A stretch of DNA of 36,212 nucleotides from positions 1-36,212 of the forward strand of contig JAKISP010000040.1 of assembly GCA_021648525.1 (NCBI GenBank), in the 5' to 3' direction. This DNA is from Gammaproteobacteria bacterium. Lineage in GTDB: Bacteria; Pseudomonadota; Gammaproteobacteria; SZUA-140. Below are positions 15,829 to 24,402 of this stretch, in pieces. The notes under the pieces were generated by a model that worked only from the letters and a program-made list of their open reading frames with translations, was not told the DNA's origin and did no database searches. How positions within the stretch are numbered: the first letter of the stretch is position 1; every line of letters begins with the position of its first letter. The position numbers and the translations under genes were made by a program.

Positions 15829-17498
15829 GTGGCCTGGCGGGCACAGATAGTCTGGCTCCCGATACATCGAGTACATATGACATTGTGATTGTCGGCGGTG
15901 GAAGTCACGGTGGCGCGTTAGCCTGGCAGGCATCGCTTAGAGGTTATAAGGTATTGTTGTTAGAGCGAGAGGACTTTGTATGTGCCACTTCGTCAAACAG
16001 TATGAAGATCATTCATGGTGGTGTCCGGTATTTACAGCGACTGGACATTGTACGGCTTCGATTGTCGGTTTTCGAGCGGACAAAATTATTGTCTATTGCG
16101 CCTCATCTGGTTTTTCCACTGAAGTGTGTTATCCCGACGTATAAAAAGCTCTCAAAAAATAAATGGGTGGTAGGTGCTGCATTCAGGTTGTACGATCTAT
16201 TGAGTGCGGGGAGAAACAGAGGGATATCAGAATGCAAACAAATCCCGGATACTCGAACTTTATCAAAGTACGAGCTAAAACAGGCTTTTCCTGGCATAAA
16301 AGATAATGGTTTCACGGGTGGCGCTGTCTGGTATGACGCGACAGTCCGTAGTGCTGAAAGGCTGGTATTATCATACCTTTTTTCAGCTCAGGAACTGGGT
16401 GCCAATATCCTGAATTATACTGCGGTCACTGACATATTGACCGAAGCAGGTCAGGTTGTCGGGGTTGTGGCTATTGACAAGTTTTCACAAAAAGAAGTTC
16501 GAGTGAAATGTGGTCTCGTTGTCGATGCAACTGGGCCCTGGTCATTTTTTAGACAATATTGTGATCAGGCTCGAAAAAAGTGGTATTTCACAAAGGCTGT
16601 TAACATTATCGTTAATCGGCGGCTGGTCGATGATGCGATTGGTTTGACGGTTCCCGCGAGTAAAAATGCAGTGAGTAGAATGTTATTTTTGGCTCCGACA
16701 GAAAATGCGACGGCTATTGGGACCTGGTATTTTCATTGTGAAGGTGGAACCGTTGCTGCGAATGATGTGACTCAGAATGAAATCACGCTGATATTACAAG
16801 ATATTAACAGTGTATTGAGTGGCGTTGTATTGACGCTAAATGACGTGTCTCGTGTTCAGGTGGGGTTGTTACCGATAAAGAGTGGTGAAGCGCCTGTTGG
16901 CGATCCTGATCTAATAAGTGATTCTGAGATTGAAATGGCTGATAAATATGGAGGGCCTGGTGGCCTGGTGTATATTCAGGGAACAAAGTTGACCACGGCG
17001 CTTTCATCGTCAATTCGTTGTTTAGATGTGATTAATGCCAATACAAAAGGGCGCTTTGCAAAGGCTATTCACAGTGAAAAATTGTTTGATTGGCAAACGA
17101 CCGATAAATACGGTGAGTTTTTGTCGGGATGTGAGGTAAAATATAAACACCTTTGGTCGGCGGACACTGTGCGCGAGATCATAGGCTGCCTCGGCACAAA
17201 GATTAAAAGAGTAGCAGCGATTGCTGAGGCGAATATGGAATTGCAGGGCGTTGTCCCGGGCGGGGCGAATATATCGCTCGCCCTGGTTGCGTATATTATT
17301 GAAAATCAACGTGTTTTTACACTCTCTGATTTATTGCTAAGAAGACTCAATGTGGGTGCCTATTCGGTACCAGCGATGGAAACGGTTGAATGTTGTGCTG
17401 ATATGTTAGCGCGACATTCTGGCTGGAGTCAGGCGGTGAGAGCTGAAAATATAAGAGACTTACTGGAGACGTATCCGTCGTGGACAAAGGAAAAATAG
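15825..17498 (+). CDS. FAD-dependent glycerol-3-phosphate dehydrogenase-like oxidoreductase (GlpD/GlpA-like)
   Basis: A 557-residue flavoprotein related to aerobic glycerol-3-phosphate dehydrogenase. The FAD-binding Rossmann motif DIVIVGGGSHGGALAW lies at 19-34, and CATSSNSMKIIHGGVRYLQ (53-71) matches the GTSSRS-KLIHGGVRYLE signature of GlpD. The helical C-terminal domain is present. GlpD oxidises sn-glycerol-3-phosphate to dihydroxyacetone phosphate at the membrane. Placed between a glycosyltransferase and an FkbH/ACP module, it is unlikely to serve simple glycerol catabolism; I infer a dedicated three-carbon-unit oxidation for the glycan. The signature differs from true GlpD at several positions (NSM for RST/SKL), which may reflect another substrate. 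It overlaps its upstream neighbour by 4 bp and its downstream one by 19 bp. Confidence 0.8.
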   Translation: MSGLAGTDSLAPDTSSTYDIVIVGGGSHGGALAWQASLRGYKVLLLEREDFVCATSSNSMKIIHGGVRYLQRLDIVRLRLSVFERTKLLSIAPHLVFPLKCVIPTYKKLSKNKWVVGAAFRLYDLLSAGRNRGISECKQIPDTRTLSKYELKQAFPGIKDNGFTGGAVWYDATVRSAERLVLSYLFSAQELGANILNYTAVTDILTEAGQVVGVVAIDKFSQKEVRVKCGLVVDATGPWSFFRQYCDQARKKWYFTKAVNIIVNRRLVDDAIGLTVPASKNAVSRMLFLAPTENATAIGTWYFHCEGGTVAANDVTQNEITLILQDINSVLSGVVLTLNDVSRVQVGLLPIKSGEAPVGDPDLISDSEIEMADKYGGPGGLVYIQGTKLTTALSSSIRCLDVINANTKGRFAKAIHSEKLFDWQTTDKYGEFLSGCEVKYKHLWSADTVREIIGCLGTKIKRVAAIAEANMELQGVVPGGANISLALVAYIIENQRVFTLSDLLLRRLNVGAYSVPAMETVECCADMLARHSGWSQAVRAENIRDLLETYPSWTKEK

Positions 17499-18469
17499 CA
17501 GTTACTGGCGCAACCGGTTTTTTAGGTTCGCATCTTACTACTCGATTAATTGACGAGGGATATCAAGTTAACATCCTCGCGCGCGATGAGGGTAAAGCTA
17601 AGAAGCTTGCTAATCAAGCTGTGAATATTGTGATTGGCGATATTGCAGATCCTGAAGCGGCAAAGCGCTTGTGTGAGGGGTGCCAATATGTCGTCCATTT
17701 AGTCTCTAATTTTCGAACAGCTTCTGGGCCACCTGAAAGCTATCGTCAGATTAATGTGGATGGTACGAAAAATATCTACAATGCTGCCGCTGATGCTGGG
17801 GCAAGTCGTTTTGTTCATTGCTCTACCATTGGAGTACATGGCAGTGTGAAGGTGAGTCCTGCAACAGAAGAGACTGAGTTTGCGCCTGGAGACCTGTATC
17901 AGGAAACGAAGCTTGAGGCGGAGCAGTATGTGACTGGGCAGGCGGGGAAGACGGCAATGGAACTCGTCGTGGTCAGGCCAACATCAATGTATGGGCCAGG
18001 TGATATGCGCATGCTTAAGATGTTTAAAATGCTTAAAAAAAGAACCTTTTTTAAAGTTGGCCCCTGTCAGGAGAACTTTCATGCGGTTTATATCGACGAT
18101 ATTGTCGACGGTTTTATTAAAGCAATAGAGACGCCAGGAATTGATAAAGAGAAACTATTGATTGGTGGCAGTGATTATCTCCCGCTGGAGGATTATATCG
18201 ATGTTGTTGCTCGGGCGGTTGATGCGCCTCCACCGAGGTTTCGCTTTCCTTATCCGCTATTTTATTATGCTGCAATTGTGTGTGAGAAAATATTTACCCC
18301 GTTTGGTATTGAGCCTCCGTTGCATGTGCGTCGCGTTCGGTTTTTTAAAAATAATCGAGCATTCAATATTGATAAGGCCAGGCGTGTTCTTGGGTATGCG
18401 CCCAAGGTATCACTAGAAGAGGGAATGAAGCGTACTGCAGCCTGGTACAAAGAAAATGGTTACCTTTAA
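17480..18469 (+). CDS. extended SDR NAD(P)-dependent epimerase/dehydratase/reductase
   Basis: A 329-residue extended short-chain dehydrogenase. The nucleotide-binding motif GATGFLG lies at residues 10-16, the catalytic Ser near S115 (HCSTIGVHG), and the YxxxK pair at Y140-K144 (YQETK). RPTSMYGPGDMRMLKMF is the typical substrate-binding loop. Such enzymes epimerise, dehydrate or reduce NDP-sugars, or reduce dihydroflavonol-type ketones; the late sequence (FFKVGPCQENFHAVYIDDIVDGFI) leans toward the latter-type subgroup also common in polysaccharide loci. The start is GTG 17480, inside the upstream gene's last 19 bp, so translation is coupled. Exact reaction unknown. Confidence 0.82.
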   Translation: MDKGKIAVTGATGFLGSHLTTRLIDEGYQVNILARDEGKAKKLANQAVNIVIGDIADPEAAKRLCEGCQYVVHLVSNFRTASGPPESYRQINVDGTKNIYNAAADAGASRFVHCSTIGVHGSVKVSPATEETEFAPGDLYQETKLEAEQYVTGQAGKTAMELVVVRPTSMYGPGDMRMLKMFKMLKKRTFFKVGPCQENFHAVYIDDIVDGFIKAIETPGIDKEKLLIGGSDYLPLEDYIDVVARAVDAPPPRFRFPYPLFYYAAIVCEKIFTPFGIEPPLHVRRVRFFKNNRAFNIDKARRVLGYAPKVSLEEGMKRTAAWYKENGYL

Positions 18470-18475
18470 AGGTAC

Positions 18476-20347
18476 GTGAACTTTATGGACAAAGAGACTA
18501 AAAGAAATATAAAAAGTACGGCGGACTGGAGCTCTTTATATTCAATTATTAAAGAGCTAGATTACACTTTACTCAATACACGAGAGATTGAGTTAGTGAA
18601 TCGACAGATAGCAAAGACACGAGCAAGTTCTGATTTGAAGGTTGCTTATCTGTCTAATCATACGATTGATACTCTGGCACCGTATTTAACTGTTATTTCT
18701 GCTATTCATGGAATAAATATTGAGAGTTATATTGCGCCGTATGATCAGTATTTTCAGGAATTATTATCTGAAACGTCAGGGACTATTTCATTTCAACCAG
18801 ATGTCATTCACCTTGATTTATCTGTCCGAGGGCTTGCGCCACTTATTTGCGAAAAATTTCTTTCATTAGATGATGAGCTAAAGCTCGCAGAGCAAGAGCG
18901 AATTATTTCATTAATATCTCAGCTTGCTAATTTAGCTATTAAGCAAACCAGTGCATATTTGTTAGTATCTAATTTTTTGCAGCCAGCTTATTCCCAGGCT
19001 GGCATAGCTGATTTAAAACAGCAACAAAGTGAAACCGAATGGTATTCACGGCTTAACCTGGCGTTGATTGAAAGCCTGAAAAATAATAACCGTGTTTTCC
19101 TGGTCGATAAAAATAATGCGCTTGCCCGTGTTGGTAAAGAGAATATAACGGATAGTAAGATGCTGTACCTTGCCAAAATGGAACTGAATGATGTGGGGTT
19201 GCAAGCATTAGCAAGTGAATTGAATCGTTACATCATTGCGATCGCGGGAAAAACAAAGAAAAATCTTGTACTGGATCTGGATAATACACTGTGGGGTGGG
19301 GTTGTTGGAGAGGACGGTGTTGATGGCATTAAGGTTGGAAAGGGGTATCCAGAGGGGGAAATTTACTATGCGTTCCAGACTTACATTAAAAATTTAAAAC
19401 AGCGCGGCATTATTCTGACATTGGCGAGTAAAAACAATCTGGAAGATGTCGAAGAGGCTTTTGAAAAGCGAACTGAGATGCCGTTAGGGTTAAGTGATTT
19501 TGCTAGCCGAAGAATTAACTGGAACCCTAAACATACCAATTTGGTATCAATGGCAAAAGGCTTAAGTATTGGAATTGATAGCTTTGTCTTTCTCGATGAT
19601 AACCCGGTGGAGAGAGGGCTAGTAAAAAGCACACTTAAGGAGGTGGTAGTCCCCGACCTCCCTGAAGACCCGAGTACCTATTTGAATATTCTCATGCGCA
19701 GCCCATATTTTGAAAAGCTATTTTTGACAGAAGAAGATGCTAATAAAACCGAGCAATATGCTGCAAATGCTCAGCGTGAAGACACCAGGGAAGAGATTGG
19801 TGATATGAGCGCGTTTCTTAGCAGTCTCGGCACAAAGGTGACTATTGAGACCGCGAAGAAGGAAAATATTCAGCGTGTACATCAGTTATTTAGCAAAACA
19901 AATCAATTTAATGTGACGACAAAACGACATGGTGTTCCTGAAATAGAAAATTTTATCGAGAATGAGGGCTTTGATTTATTCTCGATCTCGGTGACTGACA
20001 ACTTTGGTGATCTGGGGATGATTGGCGTCGTGTTAGTGGAAATGAAAGATGGTATTGCTTATATTGATAGCTTTATTATGAGTTGTCGAGCAATGGGTCG
20101 TGCGATAGAAACGGTGATTATGAATGTGATCAAAGAAAGGTATTTATCAGGTGCTTATGCTAAGCAGCTTGTGGCTGAATATATTCCCACAGCAAAGAAT
20201 GTACCGGTTAAAAGTTTTTTTGATGATCAGGGGTTTGATTTAGTGGAAAAGGGCGACAATGGGAATATGCGTTATGAGCTTAAGTCAAAAGCGAAGGGCG
20301 CAGAGTCATTGGAATGTACTGGTATTGAAATTTACGTTGGAGAGTGA
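18476..20347 (+). CDS. FkbH-like HAD-IIIC protein with C-terminal GNAT-like domain
   Basis: FkbH-type proteins take 1,3-bisphosphoglycerate and load a glyceryl group on the phosphopantetheine arm of an acyl carrier protein, removing phosphate. The 623-residue product has an N-terminal SGNH/alpha-beta-like region (about 1-255), then the HAD core: LVLDLDNTLWGGVVGEDG (DxDxT at 267-271), ASKNN (317-321) and FLDDNP (372-377), then a C-terminal acyltransferase-like domain with TNQFNVTTKR and DNFGDLGMIGVV near 480-520. All catalytic residues look intact. The ACP gene begins 2 bp after its stop, the expected partner. GTG 18476 or ATG 18485 may be the start. In macrolide pathways this gives glyceryl- or methoxymalonyl-ACP; here the glycan context suggests use as a sugar substituent. 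Confidence 0.9.
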   Translation: MNFMDKETKRNIKSTADWSSLYSIIKELDYTLLNTREIELVNRQIAKTRASSDLKVAYLSNHTIDTLAPYLTVISAIHGINIESYIAPYDQYFQELLSETSGTISFQPDVIHLDLSVRGLAPLICEKFLSLDDELKLAEQERIISLISQLANLAIKQTSAYLLVSNFLQPAYSQAGIADLKQQQSETEWYSRLNLALIESLKNNNRVFLVDKNNALARVGKENITDSKMLYLAKMELNDVGLQALASELNRYIIAIAGKTKKNLVLDLDNTLWGGVVGEDGVDGIKVGKGYPEGEIYYAFQTYIKNLKQRGIILTLASKNNLEDVEEAFEKRTEMPLGLSDFASRRINWNPKHTNLVSMAKGLSIGIDSFVFLDDNPVERGLVKSTLKEVVVPDLPEDPSTYLNILMRSPYFEKLFLTEEDANKTEQYAANAQREDTREEIGDMSAFLSSLGTKVTIETAKKENIQRVHQLFSKTNQFNVTTKRHGVPEIENFIENEGFDLFSISVTDNFGDLGMIGVVLVEMKDGIAYIDSFIMSCRAMGRAIETVIMNVIKERYLSGAYAKQLVAEYIPTAKNVPVKSFFDDQGFDLVEKGDNGNMRYELKSKAKGAESLECTGIEIYVGE

Positions 20348-20349
20348 GA

Positions 20350-20577
20350 ATGGATGAGAATCTAGTAGAAGTTGTTTCTGAAGTATTTGGTGTCGATGAA
20401 GATGATATTACCCCGGAAACTAGTCCTGAGAATCTTGATAACTGGGATTCAATGAATCACTTAAAACTGGTAACTGCGATAGAAGAAGAATTTAGCATTA
20501 ACTTATCAATGGATGAGGTTGAAGCGATTGTGGATGTGAAGTCGTTGTCTGATATTGTTAAAAGTCACGCGAAGTAA
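20350..20577 (+). CDS. acyl carrier protein
   Basis: A 75-residue acidic carrier protein. The phosphopantetheine attachment serine is in the NWDSMNHLKLVTAIEEEF segment (DSM in place of the usual DSL), with the LSMDEVEAIVDVKSLSDIV helix after it. The start is ATG 20350, 5 nt after GGAGAG (20339-20344), which lies in the end of the FkbH-like gene. It is surrounded by its likely users: the FkbH-like loader upstream, then a hexapeptide acyltransferase and a MaoC/SDR fusion downstream. It is not next to fab genes, so it is a dedicated rather than the primary fatty-acid ACP. No phosphopantetheinyl transferase gene is present, so activation must come from elsewhere. Confidence 0.93.
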   Translation: MDENLVEVVSEVFGVDEDDITPETSPENLDNWDSMNHLKLVTAIEEEFSINLSMDEVEAIVDVKSLSDIVKSHAK

Positions 20578-20583
20578 TTACTC

Positions 20584-21111
20584 ATGAATCCAGGAAAAAT
20601 CATAAGACGTTTTTTGATTCCAGCACCTCTAACGACGTTGCTGTATTTACTTAAATCTGGCTGTAAGGTGAGTCCTAAATCCGAAGTCGAACTGTCACCA
20701 TTGATTTCAATTGGTAAAGGCACTCAAATAAGTTCTTTTACAAAAATAAAAGCATCTGATGGTGAGTTGACTATCGGTTATGATGTCTCAATTGGAACAA
20801 GTTGTTTTATTTCTGCTGATAAAGGTGGGGTTTCAATTGGAGATCACTGCATGATTGGTTCTAATACAACGATTGTTGGTAATAATTATCGTTATGATTC
20901 GCTTGATACACCGATTTGTCAGCAGGAAAAGACGTCAAAAGGAATCAGTCTTGGTTCGAATGTATGGGTGGGTGCAGGTTGTGTGATTCTTGATGGTGCT
21001 CAGGTCGGTGAAAATGTCATCATTACCCCTAATTCTGTTGTCTCGGGAAAGATTGCACCCAATACCATCGTGCAAGGTAATCCTGCAAAAGTCATTTTCA
21101 CCCGGCGATAG
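20584..21111 (+). CDS. left-handed beta-helix (hexapeptide) acyltransferase
   Basis: A 175-residue transferase of the hexapeptide-repeat family. The repeats run from about residue 40 (ISIGKGTQISSFTKI, LTIGYDVSIGTSCFI, VSIGDHCMIGSNTTIVG) to ISLGSNVWVGAGCVILDGAQVGENVIITPNSVV and the usual end GNPAKVI. These enzymes move acetyl or longer acyl groups from CoA or ACP to sugar hydroxyls or amines. The position between an ACP and a beta-hydroxyacyl-processing fusion suggests that the acyl donor may be the ACP-bound unit; this is inference. A GNNY segment (YDSLDTPI follows) occupies the place of the active-site loop in maltose-O-acetyltransferase-like members, though the usual loop His is not obvious. 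It starts 7 bp after the ACP stop. Confidence 0.85.
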   Translation: MNPGKIIRRFLIPAPLTTLLYLLKSGCKVSPKSEVELSPLISIGKGTQISSFTKIKASDGELTIGYDVSIGTSCFISADKGGVSIGDHCMIGSNTTIVGNNYRYDSLDTPICQQEKTSKGISLGSNVWVGAGCVILDGAQVGENVIITPNSVVSGKIAPNTIVQGNPAKVIFTRR

Positions 21112-21116
21112 CACTT

Positions 21117-22778
21117 GTGACCAGCCCAGAAGAATTTGAATCTACACTTTGCGTTAGTGAGGAGATGATTAATGCATTTGCTTCACTAACAAGTGACGTC
21201 AACTCATTGCACCTGAACGAGGAAGTTGCGCGAACATCCAGATTCCGTACTCGCATTGTGCATGGAATGTTGCCCTTCAGTTTTCTGACTTTTTTAGCCG
21301 AAGAGTTTCCGAAGAAAAATGTACAGTTTACTTCATTTCGAACCCGTTTTTTAAAGCCGATTCATTATGACCAGCAGGTAGTTGTTAAAACTAGATATGC
21401 ACCCGTATCGACAGGTAGTGGTGATGTTGATGGGTTCGAGTTCGAGACTGTGATTTTGAAGCTGCCGCAACAGGAGAAGGTAACGGAGATTAAAGGGGCG
21501 TTTTATACAAGCGCTGCTTCAGAGGGGTTTTTATGCGATCAACACGTGTCAAGTACGGCTAGTTTGTTGGCGAATGAACTGGATGAAGAGAGACATACGC
21601 TGGATTCCCTGGCGGCAGGCGACAAAGATAGCTATGCTTTTCAACTTGATGACCAGAAGCTTAGCTATTTCTTAATGAAAGTGCTCTGCTGTGATGCTGA
21701 TTTTATTGAAGCTAATATACTTCCAGGCACAAATTTGATTGCTTCGTTATTGCTGTCAACTGTTGTTGGAATGAAAATTCCGGGCCGTTATGCGACATTT
21801 TCCAGTTTCAAAATTGACTTTACTCAAGCTGTACCGCTCAATACGCCATGCCATTTACATACTGTTATAAAGCGTATATCCAGGGCCTCAGAGGTTGTTA
21901 AAACAGCCGTCACGATTGAAAGTGGTGGGCAACAACTCGCTGTGGGCAAGATTGAGTCGCTGGTTAATCCACCGCCTGTGAAAATGCTCACATGTAATGA
22001 AATTCTTGATAGTGGTCTGCATGAAATGGGGTTGAGTGGAAAGGTTGCTCTGGTGACTGGCTCGTCCCGTGGAATTGGAGAAACGACTGTTAAATTGTTG
22101 GCAATGCTGGGCTGTAAGGTTGTTGTTACTTATTATCGAGGTAGTAGTGATGCGCAGCTTATTGCAGATGATATTACTGCTGCGGGTGGTGAGGCACTTG
22201 TGTGTCAATGTGATGTTACATCTGAAGCTAGTGTGGCTGAATTATATCGTGTGATTGCAGAGAGGTTTGGTGACGTTGATATCCTGGTTAACAATGCCGT
22301 AAAAGAATTTTCTGCGGCTGATTTAGAGCAGCTAAACTGGGATGATTTTCTCGGTGAGTTAGAAGTTACGCTGAAAGGCGCTCATCTCTGTTGCCAACAT
22401 GCGATACCTGGATTTAAGCGAAATAAAGGTGGCAAGGTGATCAACATTTCGACGATAGCTGTTGCGAACCCGCCGTCGGGGCAAGCAAAGTATATCGCCG
22501 CAAAGAGTGCGCTGGAGGGGTACACTAAAAGTCTTGCTAAAGATCTTGTGAAAAATAATGTACAGGCAAATATTGTGGTTCCGAATATGGCGGAAACTGA
22601 TCTGATCGCTGGGATACCCACCGCATATCGCAGTAAAATTGCGCAGTCTCGCCCTTATGGCCGTCATATAAAACCTGTTGAGGTAGCGCAGAGTATCGCT
22701 TTTCTCGCATCGCCATGGTCGGATGCAATTACTGGTCAAAAAATTGTTCTGAATTTAGGTGAGCCTCCATTTGCTTGA
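21117..22778 (+). CDS. MaoC-like dehydratase / hot-dog / FabG-like SDR fusion protein
   Basis: A 553-residue fusion. Residues 1-150 form a MaoC/R-hydratase hot-dog domain with TSDVNSLHLNEEVAR (catalytic-type D27 and H32) and RIVHGML. Residues 165-300 look like a second hot-dog unit (ILPGTNLIASLL, YATFSSFKIDFTQAVPL) without an obvious catalytic pair. From about 308 a FabG-like short-chain reductase follows: VALVTGSSRGIGE (TGxxxGIG), VNNAVKEF, INISTIA (Ser), and YIAAK (Y459-K463). Together they could hydrate/dehydrate and reduce a beta-oxo or hydroxyacyl group on the ACP. The start GTG 21117 lies 5 bp after the previous stop. No ketosynthase accompanies it, so what it acts upon is open. Fusions of this type in other glycan loci make hydroxyacyl groups for amino sugars. 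Confidence 0.85.
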   Translation: MTSPEEFESTLCVSEEMINAFASLTSDVNSLHLNEEVARTSRFRTRIVHGMLPFSFLTFLAEEFPKKNVQFTSFRTRFLKPIHYDQQVVVKTRYAPVSTGSGDVDGFEFETVILKLPQQEKVTEIKGAFYTSAASEGFLCDQHVSSTASLLANELDEERHTLDSLAAGDKDSYAFQLDDQKLSYFLMKVLCCDADFIEANILPGTNLIASLLLSTVVGMKIPGRYATFSSFKIDFTQAVPLNTPCHLHTVIKRISRASEVVKTAVTIESGGQQLAVGKIESLVNPPPVKMLTCNEILDSGLHEMGLSGKVALVTGSSRGIGETTVKLLAMLGCKVVVTYYRGSSDAQLIADDITAAGGEALVCQCDVTSEASVAELYRVIAERFGDVDILVNNAVKEFSAADLEQLNWDDFLGELEVTLKGAHLCCQHAIPGFKRNKGGKVINISTIAVANPPSGQAKYIAAKSALEGYTKSLAKDLVKNNVQANIVVPNMAETDLIAGIPTAYRSKIAQSRPYGRHIKPVEVAQSIAFLASPWSDAITGQKIVLNLGEPPFA

Positions 22779-22902
22779 TAGACATCTGTTTTTCGATAGT
22801 TGAATTTCGTAGTGGTACGATGATCCTGGCGGGGTGAGACGGCCCTTTATATCGAATGTTTTCAGCTACTATGTGTTGTTATTACTTATTATTGTAAACT
22901 AA
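22779..22902. other. intergenic gap inside the glycan cluster
   Basis: This 124-bp gap is the largest break between the MaoC/SDR gene and the flippase, and probably carries a secondary promoter or nothing. No clear terminator hairpin or ribosome site was seen; the bases just before ATG 22903 are AT-rich. Confidence 0.35.
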
Positions 22903-24402
22903 ATGAAAAGCTATAAATCATTGTTCAGTTCATCGGTAGTTGTCTTTATCGGTTTAGTGGTAAGAATCATTCTGGTAATGCTGTTTGAACTGCTGTGCGC
23001 ACGATATCTTGGCCCTGAGAAATACGGAACATACACGCTTTTATTTACGATTATCGTCATCATATCGACAATCCCAACGTTAGGTTTAATTCAATCGACA
23101 AGGCGTTTTATTGCGCTTTATTATGATCAGAATGAGCATCGTTATGTTAAAGGGATCGTGCGGCTGTGTAATTACTGGACGATTTTTTCTGGTGTGCTAT
23201 TGACCTGTATTGTCTATCTATTAATAACCTTTATTGATACTAGCGCTTACTCAAATGAGGAGTTAATTGCCTTACTCCCGCTCATGTTACTTATCATTCC
23301 ATTTTATGCACACAGGCGGTTAGCCATTTCAGTTTTTAGTGGCTTTAAAAATACGGTGTATAAAGTCATTCTTGAAGATCTGGCAGAGCCTGTTATTAAG
23401 ATACTTGCCATCTCAATTGTGATGATGATTGGTGGTTCGTTAACTGATCTGACATATGTCACCATCATCGGATACATGTTGCTCGGTGTAATATCCTTAA
23501 CGCTTGTAGCCAGGTCGTTAAAAAAGGTTGTTCAAGCTAGTGTTGATATTTCTATGCCATGGAAAGTGTTTATTGGTTTTAGCGGTGCGATGGTTGTGAC
23601 AGAGCTAGTTGAACTGATTCTGACATGGCTGGATATTATTATGTTAGGGATGTTGTCTAGCGATTATCAGGTCGGTCTTTTTCGTGCAGCAACTCAGCCG
23701 GCTATGTTGGCCTCAGTAATTTTAACTAGCTTTGCATTTATCTACATGCCTTTGGCGACTGAACTGTACGGAAGGAAGGAGCCTGTTGAGTGGAAAAACC
23801 TCAATAATCTGATTTCTCTCTGGTCTATGACCCTGGCATTTCCAGTCAGTGTTGTGTGCATAGCATATCCTGATGTAATAATTGGAGTGTTGTTTGGTGA
23901 GCAGTATGTTGATGCTGAAGTGACGCTTAGAATACTTGCTCTTGCATACATATTTCATTCTGCGTGTGGATTTACTGGTTTAAATTTAATTATCGGTGAT
24001 AAATCTACCACTCAAATGAAAGGAAAGTTAATTTCACTTTGTATTCATGTGATATTAAATATCATTCTGATTCCTGACTATGGGGCGAAAGGTGCGGCTA
24101 TTTCTGTATTATTGTCCTTGATATTTTCAAATGCTTACAATCTATACTGGACTAATAAGTATTTCTCTATTCACCCTTTTGAGAAGCGATATTTCAGTCT
24201 GTTAATGCTTAACATTGGGATATCCATTTTTCTATATCTACTGCTGGGGATTTTTGATATCCCGGGTTATCAAAAAGTTATTCTAATGGCGTTATTGCAC
24301 CTTCCATTGCTTGTGTTTATCAGTTTAAAGGTTGGCGTTGTAAAAAAAGAAAATTTCTTAATTATTCTTGAGTGGATTCAGCAGGCAAGGAAATCAAAAT
24401 GA
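22903..24402 (+). CDS. Wzx-like polysaccharide flippase (MOP superfamily)
   Basis: A 499-residue membrane protein with 12-14 hydrophobic helices, of the oligosaccharidyl-lipid/polysaccharide exporter family. It opens with SLFSSSVVVFIGLVVRIILVMLFELLCARYLGPEKYGTYTLLF, the usual first helix pair and GPEKYG(T/L)Y loop of Wzx-type flippases. It continues with repeated helices, including LDIIMLGMLSSDYQVGLFRAA, a conserved mid-protein loop. Such proteins turn undecaprenyl-linked repeat units from the cytosolic to the periplasmic face. Its presence makes a Wzx/Wzy-type or teichoic-like export route likely, although no Wzy polymerase is visible in the window. The stop overlaps the next start by ATGA. 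Confidence 0.88.
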   Translation: MKSYKSLFSSSVVVFIGLVVRIILVMLFELLCARYLGPEKYGTYTLLFTIIVIISTIPTLGLIQSTRRFIALYYDQNEHRYVKGIVRLCNYWTIFSGVLLTCIVYLLITFIDTSAYSNEELIALLPLMLLIIPFYAHRRLAISVFSGFKNTVYKVILEDLAEPVIKILAISIVMMIGGSLTDLTYVTIIGYMLLGVISLTLVARSLKKVVQASVDISMPWKVFIGFSGAMVVTELVELILTWLDIIMLGMLSSDYQVGLFRAATQPAMLASVILTSFAFIYMPLATELYGRKEPVEWKNLNNLISLWSMTLAFPVSVVCIAYPDVIIGVLFGEQYVDAEVTLRILALAYIFHSACGFTGLNLIIGDKSTTQMKGKLISLCIHVILNIILIPDYGAKGAAISVLLSLIFSNAYNLYWTNKYFSIHPFEKRYFSLLMLNIGISIFLYLLLGIFDIPGYQKVILMALLHLPLLVFISLKVGVVKKENFLIILEWIQQARKSK

